DNA from: Saprospiraceae bacterium
GTDB lineage: Bacteria > Bacteroidota > Bacteroidia > Chitinophagales > Saprospiraceae
Reading direction: 5' to 3'
NCBI GenBank assembly: GCA_020629715.1
Contig: JAHDCU010000002.1
Coordinates: 62,001-126,000, forward strand
DNA: 64,000 bases
Made by a program: the position numbers and the translations under genes. Positions 55,344 to 63,219 of the stretch are shown in pieces (the stretch's first letter is position 1; each line of letters opens with the position of its first letter). The notes under the pieces are model-generated. The model worked only from the letters and a program-made list of their open reading frames with translations. It searched no databases and had not been told where the DNA came from.

Positions 55344-56665
55344 GAATAGCTTATATATATTTCATTTTACTCTTATTTTGTCTTAGCAGTAGCAAGCTAC
55401 AGGCACAAGAAGAGTTATTTTTGGAGAGCGTGATTTCGATAGGATTAGAAAATAATTTTGGTATCAAAATCGCCGAACAAAATATCAGAATCGCCGAAAA
55501 CAATAACACTTGGGCACGTGCCGGTAAAGGTATTACAGTGGATGTAAACGGTAGTTTCTCTAATTCGTTGACTCGAAATAATAATCCTGCTAGCTTCATT
55601 CAAGGTAATTTTTACAATGGTGCTTTGGGAGTAAGTCTAGATGCCAACTGGACGGTCTATAGTGGCGGTAGGATTACCATCAATAAGGATCAACTCAGTT
55701 TGGATGTACAAAATCAGTTGCTTAATCAAGAGGTAGCTATTCATGATCTCTATCGCGAACTGATCCAAAACTACTACAATGTAATCCTGCAACAAGAACG
55801 CTACGACCAACTACAATCTAGTCTAACATTATCTAAAAGACGGCTTGAGTATGAAAATGTAAGAAAAGACTTCGGTAGCTCTAATAGCTTCAATCTCGTA
55901 CAATTTGAATCTGCTCAACTCAATGATTCGTTGGCTCTGAAAGCACAAGAGCTACAAGTAGAACAAGCTAAAAATCAGTTATTCCAAAGTCTGAATATCG
56001 AAAGTTCTGATGACTATGTTTTTGTAGAAAAGCTCTCAGTTGATATTGAAGAAATCGATGCAGATGCACTCAAAAACCAACTCAGTGAGGAGAATTATAC
56101 TTTAAAAACACTGGCCGTGGTCCAAGAGCTTAACATCCTCAATACCAAACTAGCCAGGGCGGCCAAGAAACCAACGGTTAACCTAAATGCATCTGTAGGA
56201 TTCACCGAAAATGGATTTAAGTTTTTTGCAGACGACCCAAATACTGGAGAACCCTTCCCTTTTACGCTTGGAAATAATATCTCCGGTAGTCTCAATGCCA
56301 TTGTATCCTATGGCTTGATCGATCGAGGAATCCGAGATACCAATATCGCCAACGCTGAACTCCAAGAGGACATCGATCAAATCTCCATCGAGCAAGCTCA
56401 ATATGTGCTTAATCAACAACTCGAGCAACTCGTCACCAACTACGATAACCAAATTGCACAACTCCAAATCTCCGATGAGCAAATCGAAGTGGCGAGGAAA
56501 AGTGTTGACCTTACAGAAGAGCGATTCAAATCTGGACAGCTCTCCTCTATAGATCTCATTAATGTCCAAAATCAACTTACCGCAACACTCTTCAGTAAAA
56601 TCAATACCATTTATGGCTTATTGATCACGAAGAATGAGATTGATTATTTGGTAGGGCGGTATTGA
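55340..56665 (+). CDS. TolC-family outer-membrane efflux channel
   Basis: 441 aa from ATG 55340, which overlaps the pump stop (ATGA) and begins a good signal peptide MRIAYIYFILLLFCLSSSKLQAQ; the longer frame would overlap the pump gene. The two OEP repeats of long helices are visible (ENNFGIKIAEQNIRIAENN; LYRELIQNYYNVILQQERYDQLQ; QYVLNQQLEQLVTNYDNQIAQLQISDEQIEVARKSVD interrupted here), and ERFKSGQLSSIDLINVQNQL is the classical TolC C-terminal motif. It completes the tripartite RND pump. Confidence 0.93.
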   Translation: MRIAYIYFILLLFCLSSSKLQAQEELFLESVISIGLENNFGIKIAEQNIRIAENNNTWARAGKGITVDVNGSFSNSLTRNNNPASFIQGNFYNGALGVSLDANWTVYSGGRITINKDQLSLDVQNQLLNQEVAIHDLYRELIQNYYNVILQQERYDQLQSSLTLSKRRLEYENVRKDFGSSNSFNLVQFESAQLNDSLALKAQELQVEQAKNQLFQSLNIESSDDYVFVEKLSVDIEEIDADALKNQLSEENYTLKTLAVVQELNILNTKLARAAKKPTVNLNASVGFTENGFKFFADDPNTGEPFPFTLGNNISGSLNAIVSYGLIDRGIRDTNIANAELQEDIDQISIEQAQYVLNQQLEQLVTNYDNQIAQLQISDEQIEVARKSVDLTEERFKSGQLSSIDLINVQNQLTATLFSKINTIYGLLITKNEIDYLVGRY

Positions 56666-56689
56666 GAAGTAATAGAACAGATTAGTTTG

Positions 56690-57082
56690 TCACTTGAAGT
56701 ATCTTAGAATTCTCTCTCGATCCTCAATATCTTTATCAGATTTGTGATAAAGTTCGATAAATACTATTTTTTCCTGCTTGGAATAGATAGCTTCTGATCG
56801 ACTATCACAATATTTGTCTAATGGAGAGTTGAAATAAGCATATACTAATCTAAGACCGGAATTAACACCTTTTCCCTTTAAAGATTTGCATGCTATTTTC
56901 TTGACCTTGATGACACATGTTTCTATTCCGAGATTATTGATTCTATAACTAAAAGGAGGTCTTTCGTCTGGCAAAATCTCTAAAACTTGTTTTACCGTGG
57001 CAAGATCTTCAGGAATCGATCTATATTTTTTACTAAGCTTCTTTTTATCTTTCCCAAACTCTTTCAGCTCTTCAAAATTCAT
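56690..57082 (-). CDS. RelE/ParE-like toxin of a Panacea-type toxin-antitoxin pair
   Basis: 130 aa. The first part KEFGKDKKKLSKKYRSIPEDLATVKQVLE resembles the helical hairpin at the start of RelE/ParE toxins. The middle and end (NSGLRLVYAYFNS and EKIVFIELYHKSDKDIEDRERILRYF) give the beta-strand core (R-x-x-Y; I-x-x-L/I-Y-x-K) of that fold. The family could be a gp49/HigB-like branch, and mRNA cleavage on the ribosome would then be expected. It starts 2 bp after the stop of the antitoxin gene, which is the first gene of the pair. The toxin identification is from pattern and context. Confidence 0.65.
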   Translation of the reverse strand: MNFEELKEFGKDKKKLSKKYRSIPEDLATVKQVLEILPDERPPFSYRINNLGIETCVIKVKKIACKSLKGKGVNSGLRLVYAYFNSPLDKYCDSRSEAIYSKQEKIVFIELYHKSDKDIEDRERILRYFK

Positions 57083-57084
57083 CC

Positions 57085-57876
57085 TTATACTTCTTCTTGA
57101 TAGTTTCTGACTGAGAAAGGTGCTTCACGATAAAAAACCAATTCATAATTAATTTCTTTCCCTTCTTTGGATGCTTTCCAGGGAATATCTTGATGAGAAT
57201 AATTACTTATGGCTTTTGCACTCCAATCAGAATACAGATCAATTACCTTATCAATAACCTCCTTCTCAGAGGCTTTTAATTTTGTTAAATCTGACTTCTT
57301 AAGTGGTATATATCTAGTCTGAGTATAATTATGATATTCCGTTTTGATCCGCTTTAGTTCACCTTCATCAATCATGGTTTTGATTATAGCATCTAAATTG
57401 TTTGGAACTGGACCATATGGAAGTTTTCTATACGTTGCACCTGATAAATGCTCCTCATAGAGTTCATAATAATTAAAATCTGAGAAATACAACAACTTGT
57501 ATAAAAGGGTCTCACCCACATTTGGTTTACCTGCACAATGCTCTAGAATATAAAGCAGGACATTTTTAAATTTATTGATTTCAAGTGTGGGTACGGATAT
57601 TCTGTCATAGGACTGCTTTTCTTCTTGTACTTCTGTTTTAATGTAAGGTTCTACATCAGACTCCTGCCCCATAAAATCATCCATAGAAAAACGCAGCTCT
57701 ATAGATAGCCGATACATTTCTAATGCAGAAAGACTTCTGTTCCCCAACTCTACCTGAGTCATAGCCGATCTAGAAACGCCAATGCGTTTTGCAAGATCAT
57801 CTTGAGAAAGCCCTTTGCCTCGGCGTAAGGTTGATAATCTCTTTCCTAATTCTTGCGGTGTGATGTCAGATATCAT
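57085..57876 (-). CDS. HTH + Panacea (DUF4065) antitoxin
   Basis: 263 aa from ATG 57876 (MISDITPQELGKRLSTLRRG); the open frame to 57933 starts with GTG and would lie across the promoter. An XRE-type HTH covers about residues 8-60 (GLSQDDLAKRIGVSRSAMTQVELGNRSLS). The C-terminal Panacea/SocA-like domain (DUF4065) spans about 105-245: LLYKLLYFSDFNYYELYEEHL, YRKLPYGPVPNN and SHQDIPWKAS. Panacea proteins are promiscuous antitoxins that pair with unrelated toxins, with an HTH fused in many. It is transcribed before the toxin, and its DNA-binding domain fits the inverted repeat at 57916-57932. Confidence 0.78.
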   Translation of the reverse strand: MISDITPQELGKRLSTLRRGKGLSQDDLAKRIGVSRSAMTQVELGNRSLSALEMYRLSIELRFSMDDFMGQESDVEPYIKTEVQEEKQSYDRISVPTLEINKFKNVLLYILEHCAGKPNVGETLLYKLLYFSDFNYYELYEEHLSGATYRKLPYGPVPNNLDAIIKTMIDEGELKRIKTEYHNYTQTRYIPLKKSDLTKLKASEKEVIDKVIDLYSDWSAKAISNYSHQDIPWKASKEGKEINYELVFYREAPFSVRNYQEEV

Positions 57877-57902
57877 AAGAGATTCCAGATATTTGGTCTT
57901 AG

Positions 57903-57932
57903 CAAAGATACTAAATGTTTGGTATTCAAACA
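57903..57932 (-). promoter_or_regulatory. promoter with overlapping operator of the Panacea toxin-antitoxin pair
   Basis: On the minus strand, TTTG (complement of 57927-57930), a 16-bp spacer and TATCTTTG (57903-57910) form a promoter. The inverted repeat TGTTTG-GTATT-CAAACA (57916-57932) covers the -33 box, as expected for autorepression by the HTH antitoxin. A related AATGTTTAG half-site occurs on the minus strand near 57949-57957. Confidence 0.55.
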
Positions 57933-58083
57933 CTATAATGATAAATATCTAAACATTATTTGTTCTATTCCCTAAACTAACAAAATGCAATACTCTCAGC
58001 ATTTCAAATACTAATTTTCGCTTGGATAGACAATTAATAAAAGGAAACTTAAACATTCTTTTCAAGTAAATTTTAGATTATAC

Positions 58084-59067
58084 TCAAAACCACCCCTTCC
58101 TTTTAAAATACCAAATTGAGCAACAGGTAATCAAGATCATCAATCCCAATAAACAGAAATAGCCATATTCAATTTGTAGCTCTGGGATATACTTAAAATT
58201 CATACCATATAGACCTGCTAGGAAACTGAGTGGGATGAATATGACGGAGAAAATCGTTAGTGTTTTCATAACCTCATTGAGTCGATGTGATTGCATGCTG
58301 AATACAAAATTCATCTTACTCTCTAGCTCTGCCAATTCAAATTCTGTATCTAGGATAAGGGTGACGACTTGCTCTTTAAGCTCAGAGAAATAATGAGTCT
58401 GAAAGTCCTCAAAATCGAGTTTCTCAAGCTTGATGATGGCATCACGGAGTGCCATAGAGTATCTTCGGATGGTATTTAGTGATTGTTTTTGCTGCTCTAT
58501 TTTTACAATATGATCAGGCGAAGGATCATGTATACTTTTGGCGGATTCTTCAATTGATTTGACATTGAAATTGGCAAAAGCCGTAGAATAATTATCTATG
58601 ATGGACTCCAAGATAAGGAAGAGTAAGTAGTCCACTCCCCTCTTTCGGATGATCCCCATATTATTTCTGATGCGTTCTCGTATCCAATCAAAGTAATCAC
58701 CATGCTTTTCTTGCTGACTCCATATAAATTGACCCCCGATGATGAATCGCATGTGCTCTGCACTCAACTCATTTCCGTCGGTCAGTAATATGTTTAAGGT
58801 CAATAATATCTCTCGATCCAGCTGAATTAGCTTATTCGTATGATCGTCATTATTGAGTAGCTTGAGTAGAAACTCATCTAGGCGATTTTCCTGCACTACC
58901 ACCCTCGAATCTTCAAAACAATCGAGGCTATATGTATTGAGCCATACTACCTGGTCTTTATAGCTGTTGAATTTTAGATGCCCAATAGTCAGATTTGTGA
59001 TATGCGACTCTCTTTGCATATCATAGTGTATTAAGCTGGAAGATTCAAGAAATGCAGAAGTAAGCAT
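58084..59067 (-). CDS. corA: CorA-family magnesium/cobalt transporter
   Basis: 327 aa. A long cytosolic helical domain (residues 1 to about 265) is followed by two C-terminal transmembrane helices. The pore motif is visible as SFLAGLYGMNFKYIPEL with the conserved GMN, followed by the last helix YFCLLGLMILITCCSIWYF and the positively charged KRKGWF end. The stalk helix VFSMQSHRLNEVMKTLTIFSVIFIPL is typical. It forms a pentameric Mg2+ channel in the inner membrane. The crotonase-like gene upstream ends 3 bp before its start. Confidence 0.93.
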   Translation of the reverse strand: MLTSAFLESSSLIHYDMQRESHITNLTIGHLKFNSYKDQVVWLNTYSLDCFEDSRVVVQENRLDEFLLKLLNNDDHTNKLIQLDREILLTLNILLTDGNELSAEHMRFIIGGQFIWSQQEKHGDYFDWIRERIRNNMGIIRKRGVDYLLFLILESIIDNYSTAFANFNVKSIEESAKSIHDPSPDHIVKIEQQKQSLNTIRRYSMALRDAIIKLEKLDFEDFQTHYFSELKEQVVTLILDTEFELAELESKMNFVFSMQSHRLNEVMKTLTIFSVIFIPLSFLAGLYGMNFKYIPELQIEYGYFCLLGLMILITCCSIWYFKRKGWF

Positions 59068-59070
59068 ATC

Positions 59071-59850
59071 CTAAGATTTCTTGGCCTTCAACGACGCCAT
59101 AAAGAAGTCAAACTTCTTTTTGGTCTTGGGACTCAGCATTGATTTTTCGATAGCCTCCATCCATCTTGACATATCTGCTTCAGAATGCTTTACAAGTCCT
59201 TTTTTGGTCAATATTCGTGTTTCTATGAATGCCTCTATATCTACTTTTAGAATCTGTGTCATATACTCTTCTGCCCTACTTAGCACATGATCGACTTCGA
59301 TAGATTCGTGTACCAAGCCAAGATCTAGAGCTACATCACTGTTATATAATGCCGCTTGCTGCATGAGTGCAAATGCTCGGTCTTCGCCTAAGGCATAGGC
59401 GTATATATCACAATAAAGTTCTGGTATAGACAAAGACATTTTGAATTCATTCATACCCATGACATGCTTATCGCCCTTACCCATAATACGGTAGTCAGAG
59501 CAAAGCGCCATGATAGTTCCTGCAGCTGGAGCAAATCCTGTAATAGCGCATACGACTGGTTTTGGAAAATGGATGAGGTCTAGCATCATTTGGAAATTAG
59601 ACCTCCAAAAGTCTCTTACATACTCGTCACCTCCTGTTGCCAACGCAACTACATCCAATCCAGCGCAGAAGCAATGTGGACGACCCGCTATGATAATTCC
59701 TCTGATCGAATCATCTTCTTTAAATACACCCAATGCATGAGAGACTTCATCCGTGATCGCTTTATTGAGGACATTGACTTTTCCATTATTGAGTTGTATT
59801 ATAGCGTAGCCTTCTCTGTTGTGAATGATTAGCGTTTCGTAATTGCTCAT
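59071..59850 (-). CDS. crotonase-family protein, delta3-delta2-enoyl-CoA isomerase-like
   Basis: 259 aa from ATG 59850 (MSNYETLIIHNREGYAIIQL); the frame continues to 59916, but those residues look unlike the family. GRPHCFCAGLDVVAL is the first oxyanion-hole motif, and CAITGFAPAAGTIMALCSDYRIM the second, with Ala/Gly rather than the hydratase GGGxE. The sole candidate base is Glu135 in GMNEFKMSL. This matches the ECI1-type isomerase pattern (PAGG..ALxCDYR...NE) better than a hydratase. It shares an operon with corA, a functionally unrelated neighbour. Confidence 0.82.
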   Translation of the reverse strand: MSNYETLIIHNREGYAIIQLNNGKVNVLNKAITDEVSHALGVFKEDDSIRGIIIAGRPHCFCAGLDVVALATGGDEYVRDFWRSNFQMMLDLIHFPKPVVCAITGFAPAAGTIMALCSDYRIMGKGDKHVMGMNEFKMSLSIPELYCDIYAYALGEDRAFALMQQAALYNSDVALDLGLVHESIEVDHVLSRAEEYMTQILKVDIEAFIETRILTKKGLVKHSEADMSRWMEAIEKSMLSPKTKKKFDFFMASLKAKKS

Positions 59851-59898
59851 AATTTTTGTCCTATCTTTACAGTGTAAATTATTAAATGCTACACCAAT

Positions 59899-60993
59899 TT
59901 GATTACTAAAATTCAAGTTAAGGGTTTTAAAAGTATTAAGGAATTAGAGATTGACCTAAATCCTGTGAATATCTTAATCGGCGCTAATGGAGCTGGAAAA
60001 AGTAACTTCATTTCTATATTTTCTTTTTTGAGACATGTAATGAATAAGAATCTTCAACAGCATGTTATCAAATCAGGCGGAGCGGATAAAATACTTCATT
60101 ATGGAAAGAAGATAACCCAAGAAATAGAAATTATAATTCATCTCAAATCGAAAAACAATCATAGAAATCAATTCATTTTAAATCTAGGAGTATCAAATAA
60201 TACACTTTTTATAAAAAATGTAAGAACTAAATATTTTCATGCAGGATCTTGGACTGACTTTCAAGATTACGAAACAAACGTTTGGGAATCTCAGTTTGCT
60301 AACATAAAACATGGTCAAGCTCATTTTGTAAGTCCACGGATTTTGGAATATCAAGTCTACCATTTTCACGATACTAGCAATAGTTCGGTTATTAAAGGTA
60401 ACGCAAACATAAACGATGCTTACTTTTTGAGACCAGATGGTAGTAATCTCGCCGCCATATTACACTATTTAAAAGAAAATAACCCGTATGTATTAAGAAA
60501 AATAGAACTAACCATTAAATCGATTGCTCCTTTTTTTGACTCATTTGTTCTGCTTCCTCAAAAACTCAATCCCAATTCTATTGAATTAATGTGGAAAGAA
60601 GTCAGCGCTCTAGACGTATATTTCAATGCTCATGATCTATCCGATGGAACCTTAAGATTTATATGTCTAGCAACTCTGCTTTTACAACCCTTTCCTCCGA
60701 GTACTATTATTATTGACGAGCCAGAACTTGGGCTGCATCCAGCTGCTATAAATAAGCTGTCAGCGATGATTAAAGTTGCTTCTACTAAATCTCAAATTAT
60801 TATCTCTACTCAATCGAGCAGCTTGATAGATAACTTTGAAACTGATGAAATAATAATTTGTGATAGGAACCTAAGTGGATCTATATTTAATCGGTTACGA
60901 GAGCAGGACTTAGATGTTTGGCTAAATGATTATTCTCTTGGTGAATTATGGGAAAATTATAAAATTGGAGCTCAACCAAGTTTGATACCATGA
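59899..60993 (+). CDS. AAA15/SMC-like ATPase of an AAA-DUF4276 cassette
   Basis: 364 aa. The start codon appears to be TTG (59899): the protein then begins TKIQVKGFKSIKELEIDLNP, and no in-frame ATG occurs before the upstream stop. Walker A is GANGAGKSN (28-36), an ABC-like signature DLSDGTLRF is near 246-254, Walker B IIIDEPELGLHP is at 270-281, followed by the H-loop-like STQSSSLID. It resembles AAA ATPases of the OLD/RecF/AAA15 type, such as those in PARIS (AriA) and RloA-like defence systems. The length suits a stand-alone ATPase without a TOPRIM tail. It overlaps the DUF4276 gene by 4 bp. A box TATCTTTA at 59862 is one mismatch from the -7 consensus. Confidence 0.8.
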   Translation: MITKIQVKGFKSIKELEIDLNPVNILIGANGAGKSNFISIFSFLRHVMNKNLQQHVIKSGGADKILHYGKKITQEIEIIIHLKSKNNHRNQFILNLGVSNNTLFIKNVRTKYFHAGSWTDFQDYETNVWESQFANIKHGQAHFVSPRILEYQVYHFHDTSNSSVIKGNANINDAYFLRPDGSNLAAILHYLKENNPYVLRKIELTIKSIAPFFDSFVLLPQKLNPNSIELMWKEVSALDVYFNAHDLSDGTLRFICLATLLLQPFPPSTIIIDEPELGLHPAAINKLSAMIKVASTKSQIIISTQSSSLIDNFETDEIIICDRNLSGSIFNRLREQDLDVWLNDYSLGELWENYKIGAQPSLIP

Positions 60994-61640
60994 GCCAAAG
61001 ATTAGTGTTTATAGTAGAAGGTCAAACTGAGGTCAACTTTGTGAATAAAGTTATTATACCTGAACTCATAATTGAATTTCCTACATGCCAACCCATTGCT
61101 CAGACAATTATTTCAAATAGAAGAAAACATAAAAAAGGAGGTGTACCAGGTTATCCGAAATTTAGAAACGAAATAGATCGGACCTTAGCACAAGGCGATG
61201 TTTTAATTACTACGTTAATCGACTTCTATAAATTACCTTCTGACTTTCCAGAATTTACTGTTGATTCGTCAAGAATTGACGTTATCGAGTCTGCAATTTT
61301 AGAAGATTTTGAAAATAACCCAAATCTTATTCCATATATCCAAAAACATGAATTTGAAGCGCTGCTATTTACTAATCGAACCGGATTTGAAATATGTACT
61401 CAAGATAAAACTGCACTTCAGGAGATAGACCAAATTATTATCGATTATCCAAATCCGGAAGATATCAATACTGGCCCCGAATCATTCCCTTCAAAACGTA
61501 TGAAAGCTATATTTAATTATAAAAAGACATTCCACGGAGACTTATTACTTGAAGGCTTAACTGTCGATAAAATTAGGCATAAATGCTCAAGGTTTTCAAC
61601 TTGGATCTCAAAATTGAAACAAAGACTTCTGATTTTTTAA
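60990..61640 (+). CDS. DUF4276-family (TOPRIM-like) effector of the AAA-DUF4276 cassette
   Basis: 216 aa. IVEGQTEVNFV (8-18) contains the TOPRIM Glu of the VEGxTE motif, TTLIDFYKLP (74-83) has the DxY acidic motif, and KHEFEALLF (119-127) adds more acidic residues; together these are the DUF4276 pattern. Such proteins may act as nucleases or nucleotide hydrolases. Coupling by an ATGA overlap to the AAA gene recalls split OLD and PARIS systems, where the ATPase senses a phage trigger and controls the partner. PARIS uses DUF4435 instead, so this would be a cousin. Defence function is inference. Confidence 0.72.
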   Translation: MSQRLVFIVEGQTEVNFVNKVIIPELIIEFPTCQPIAQTIISNRRKHKKGGVPGYPKFRNEIDRTLAQGDVLITTLIDFYKLPSDFPEFTVDSSRIDVIESAILEDFENNPNLIPYIQKHEFEALLFTNRTGFEICTQDKTALQEIDQIIIDYPNPEDINTGPESFPSKRMKAIFNYKKTFHGDLLLEGLTVDKIRHKCSRFSTWISKLKQRLLIF

Positions 61641-61647
61641 GAAATCT

Positions 61648-63204
61648 TCACTTAGCCACCGAAAGTATCTTCGCTTTTCTACCCGTCGATGATTTCATTT
61701 CAATGACATAATTGCCAGATACTAGATCGCTCAGATCAATAGCAACTTGATAATTACCAGCACTATATGATCTTTCTGAAACCACTCTTACTTGATGACC
61801 TAGTACATCAAAGATTGAAATTCTAATTAGCGTTTCTGATGTTACAGCAAGCTCTACATTAGTGAAATGAGTCGCGGGATTAGGATAGATTTTGATATCC
61901 TCCACCTCAAAGCTAGTCTCTTCAGTATTGACAGAAGAACAAGATTGAATGATGGGAATGTATTGAAAATTATCGTATAGTACATCCCTGATCTCTTCCT
62001 CCGAAGCATCAAACCAGTCTTTCAATACGCTGGCGTAAATAGATCTGAAATCATATTGCATGGCAACGCCTTCTTGACTATCTACCGTTTCTGCAATTTC
62101 AGGATTATCTCCTATTATATTGGGATTGATACACTTTCCAAAAATGAATAAAGGAGCCGCACTACCATGATCAGTACCGTTACTGAAATTGGAGGCGATA
62201 CGCCTTCCAAACTCCGAAAAAGTCATGCTCAACACTCGTTCTTCGCAACCCAGTATTTTGAGATCCTTCTGAAAACTGTAGGCGGCATCACTTAGGGTTT
62301 TAAGCAGGTCGGCATGTATTCCTGTTGTCGTATCTCCATCTACTACTTGCTCCGCATGGGTATCAAAACCACCTAGAGAAACCACGTAGATTTTAGTTTT
62401 TGAACCACCACTGATCAGTTTTGCAACAATCTTGAGCTGTCTTGCAAGCGGATTGTTCTCATCATAAACTGCAATATTGTTACCCTGATCATAGGCTGTA
62501 GATACAGACTCAGAGTAAGCATTGGTCTGCTTGATAGAATCACGGATAAATTTTAACTCTATCCCGTAACAGGTGCTATCTTCACTTCCCTCTATGGTCT
62601 CTTCTATCTGCGTTAGCTCTTCTGGGTTGTTCAAAGCAATGCTATAATTAGAGCTGATACCTTGACAAGTTTCTGATACGATATACCCTAAAGTAATCGC
62701 AAAGGGATCAGGATTTTCATCATCAGGATAGCCCTCTGGGTATCCAGGATATCGAAGATTCATAAAACGCCCCAGCCAACCCGAAGTCAAAAATTCATCC
62801 GATGAGGAACCTGTAGTCCAGATATCTGTGCTCCTAAAGTGAGATCTATTTTGGTCAGGATACCCTACGCCTTGGACAAGAGACATTCTAGCATCATCAT
62901 ACAATGCTTTCATACCTCCAAGATTGGGATGCAGACCATTCGTTTCCGTAAATGGAAGTATACTATTTTCTGGAATAATTACATTAGGTCTTGCATTCAC
63001 CAGTCGATCATATTGGTCTAGCGGGATCACTGTATTTAGTCCATCGTTACCTCCATTAAGTTGAATCAATACGAGGACCTTATCACTATCGCCATTGATA
63101 ATATTGAATAAACCAGAATTGGTCAATGCCGAAACTTCCATACCACCAAGCATAAGCGGCAGCGTCAATATCGAACCAGACTGCAAAAACTTCCTTCTTT
63201 TCAT
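61648..63204 (-). CDS. DUF1501-domain protein with Tat signal and T9SS type A domain
   Basis: 518 aa. MKRRKFLQSGSILTLPLML is a twin-arginine signal (RRKFL). The DUF1501 body shows LIQLNGGNDGLNTVIPLDQYDRL, LPFTETNGLHPNLGGMKALYDD, LVQGVGYPDQNRSHFRSTDIW, LGGFDTHAEQV and MTFSEFGRRIASNFSNGTDHGSAAPLFIFG, which contain conserved metal-binding-type His/Asp residues of the alkaline-phosphatase-like fold. The C-terminal 80 residues (IKIYPNPATHF, RISIFDVLGHQ, SGNYVIEMKSS) are a T9SS sorting domain. DUF1501 genes usually sit after DUF1800 genes, as here (15-bp gap). Confidence 0.88.
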   Translation of the reverse strand: MKRRKFLQSGSILTLPLMLGGMEVSALTNSGLFNIINGDSDKVLVLIQLNGGNDGLNTVIPLDQYDRLVNARPNVIIPENSILPFTETNGLHPNLGGMKALYDDARMSLVQGVGYPDQNRSHFRSTDIWTTGSSSDEFLTSGWLGRFMNLRYPGYPEGYPDDENPDPFAITLGYIVSETCQGISSNYSIALNNPEELTQIEETIEGSEDSTCYGIELKFIRDSIKQTNAYSESVSTAYDQGNNIAVYDENNPLARQLKIVAKLISGGSKTKIYVVSLGGFDTHAEQVVDGDTTTGIHADLLKTLSDAAYSFQKDLKILGCEERVLSMTFSEFGRRIASNFSNGTDHGSAAPLFIFGKCINPNIIGDNPEIAETVDSQEGVAMQYDFRSIYASVLKDWFDASEEEIRDVLYDNFQYIPIIQSCSSVNTEETSFEVEDIKIYPNPATHFTNVELAVTSETLIRISIFDVLGHQVRVVSERSYSAGNYQVAIDLSDLVSGNYVIEMKSSTGRKAKILSVAK

Positions 63205-63219
63205 GTTTTAGTGGTTTTA

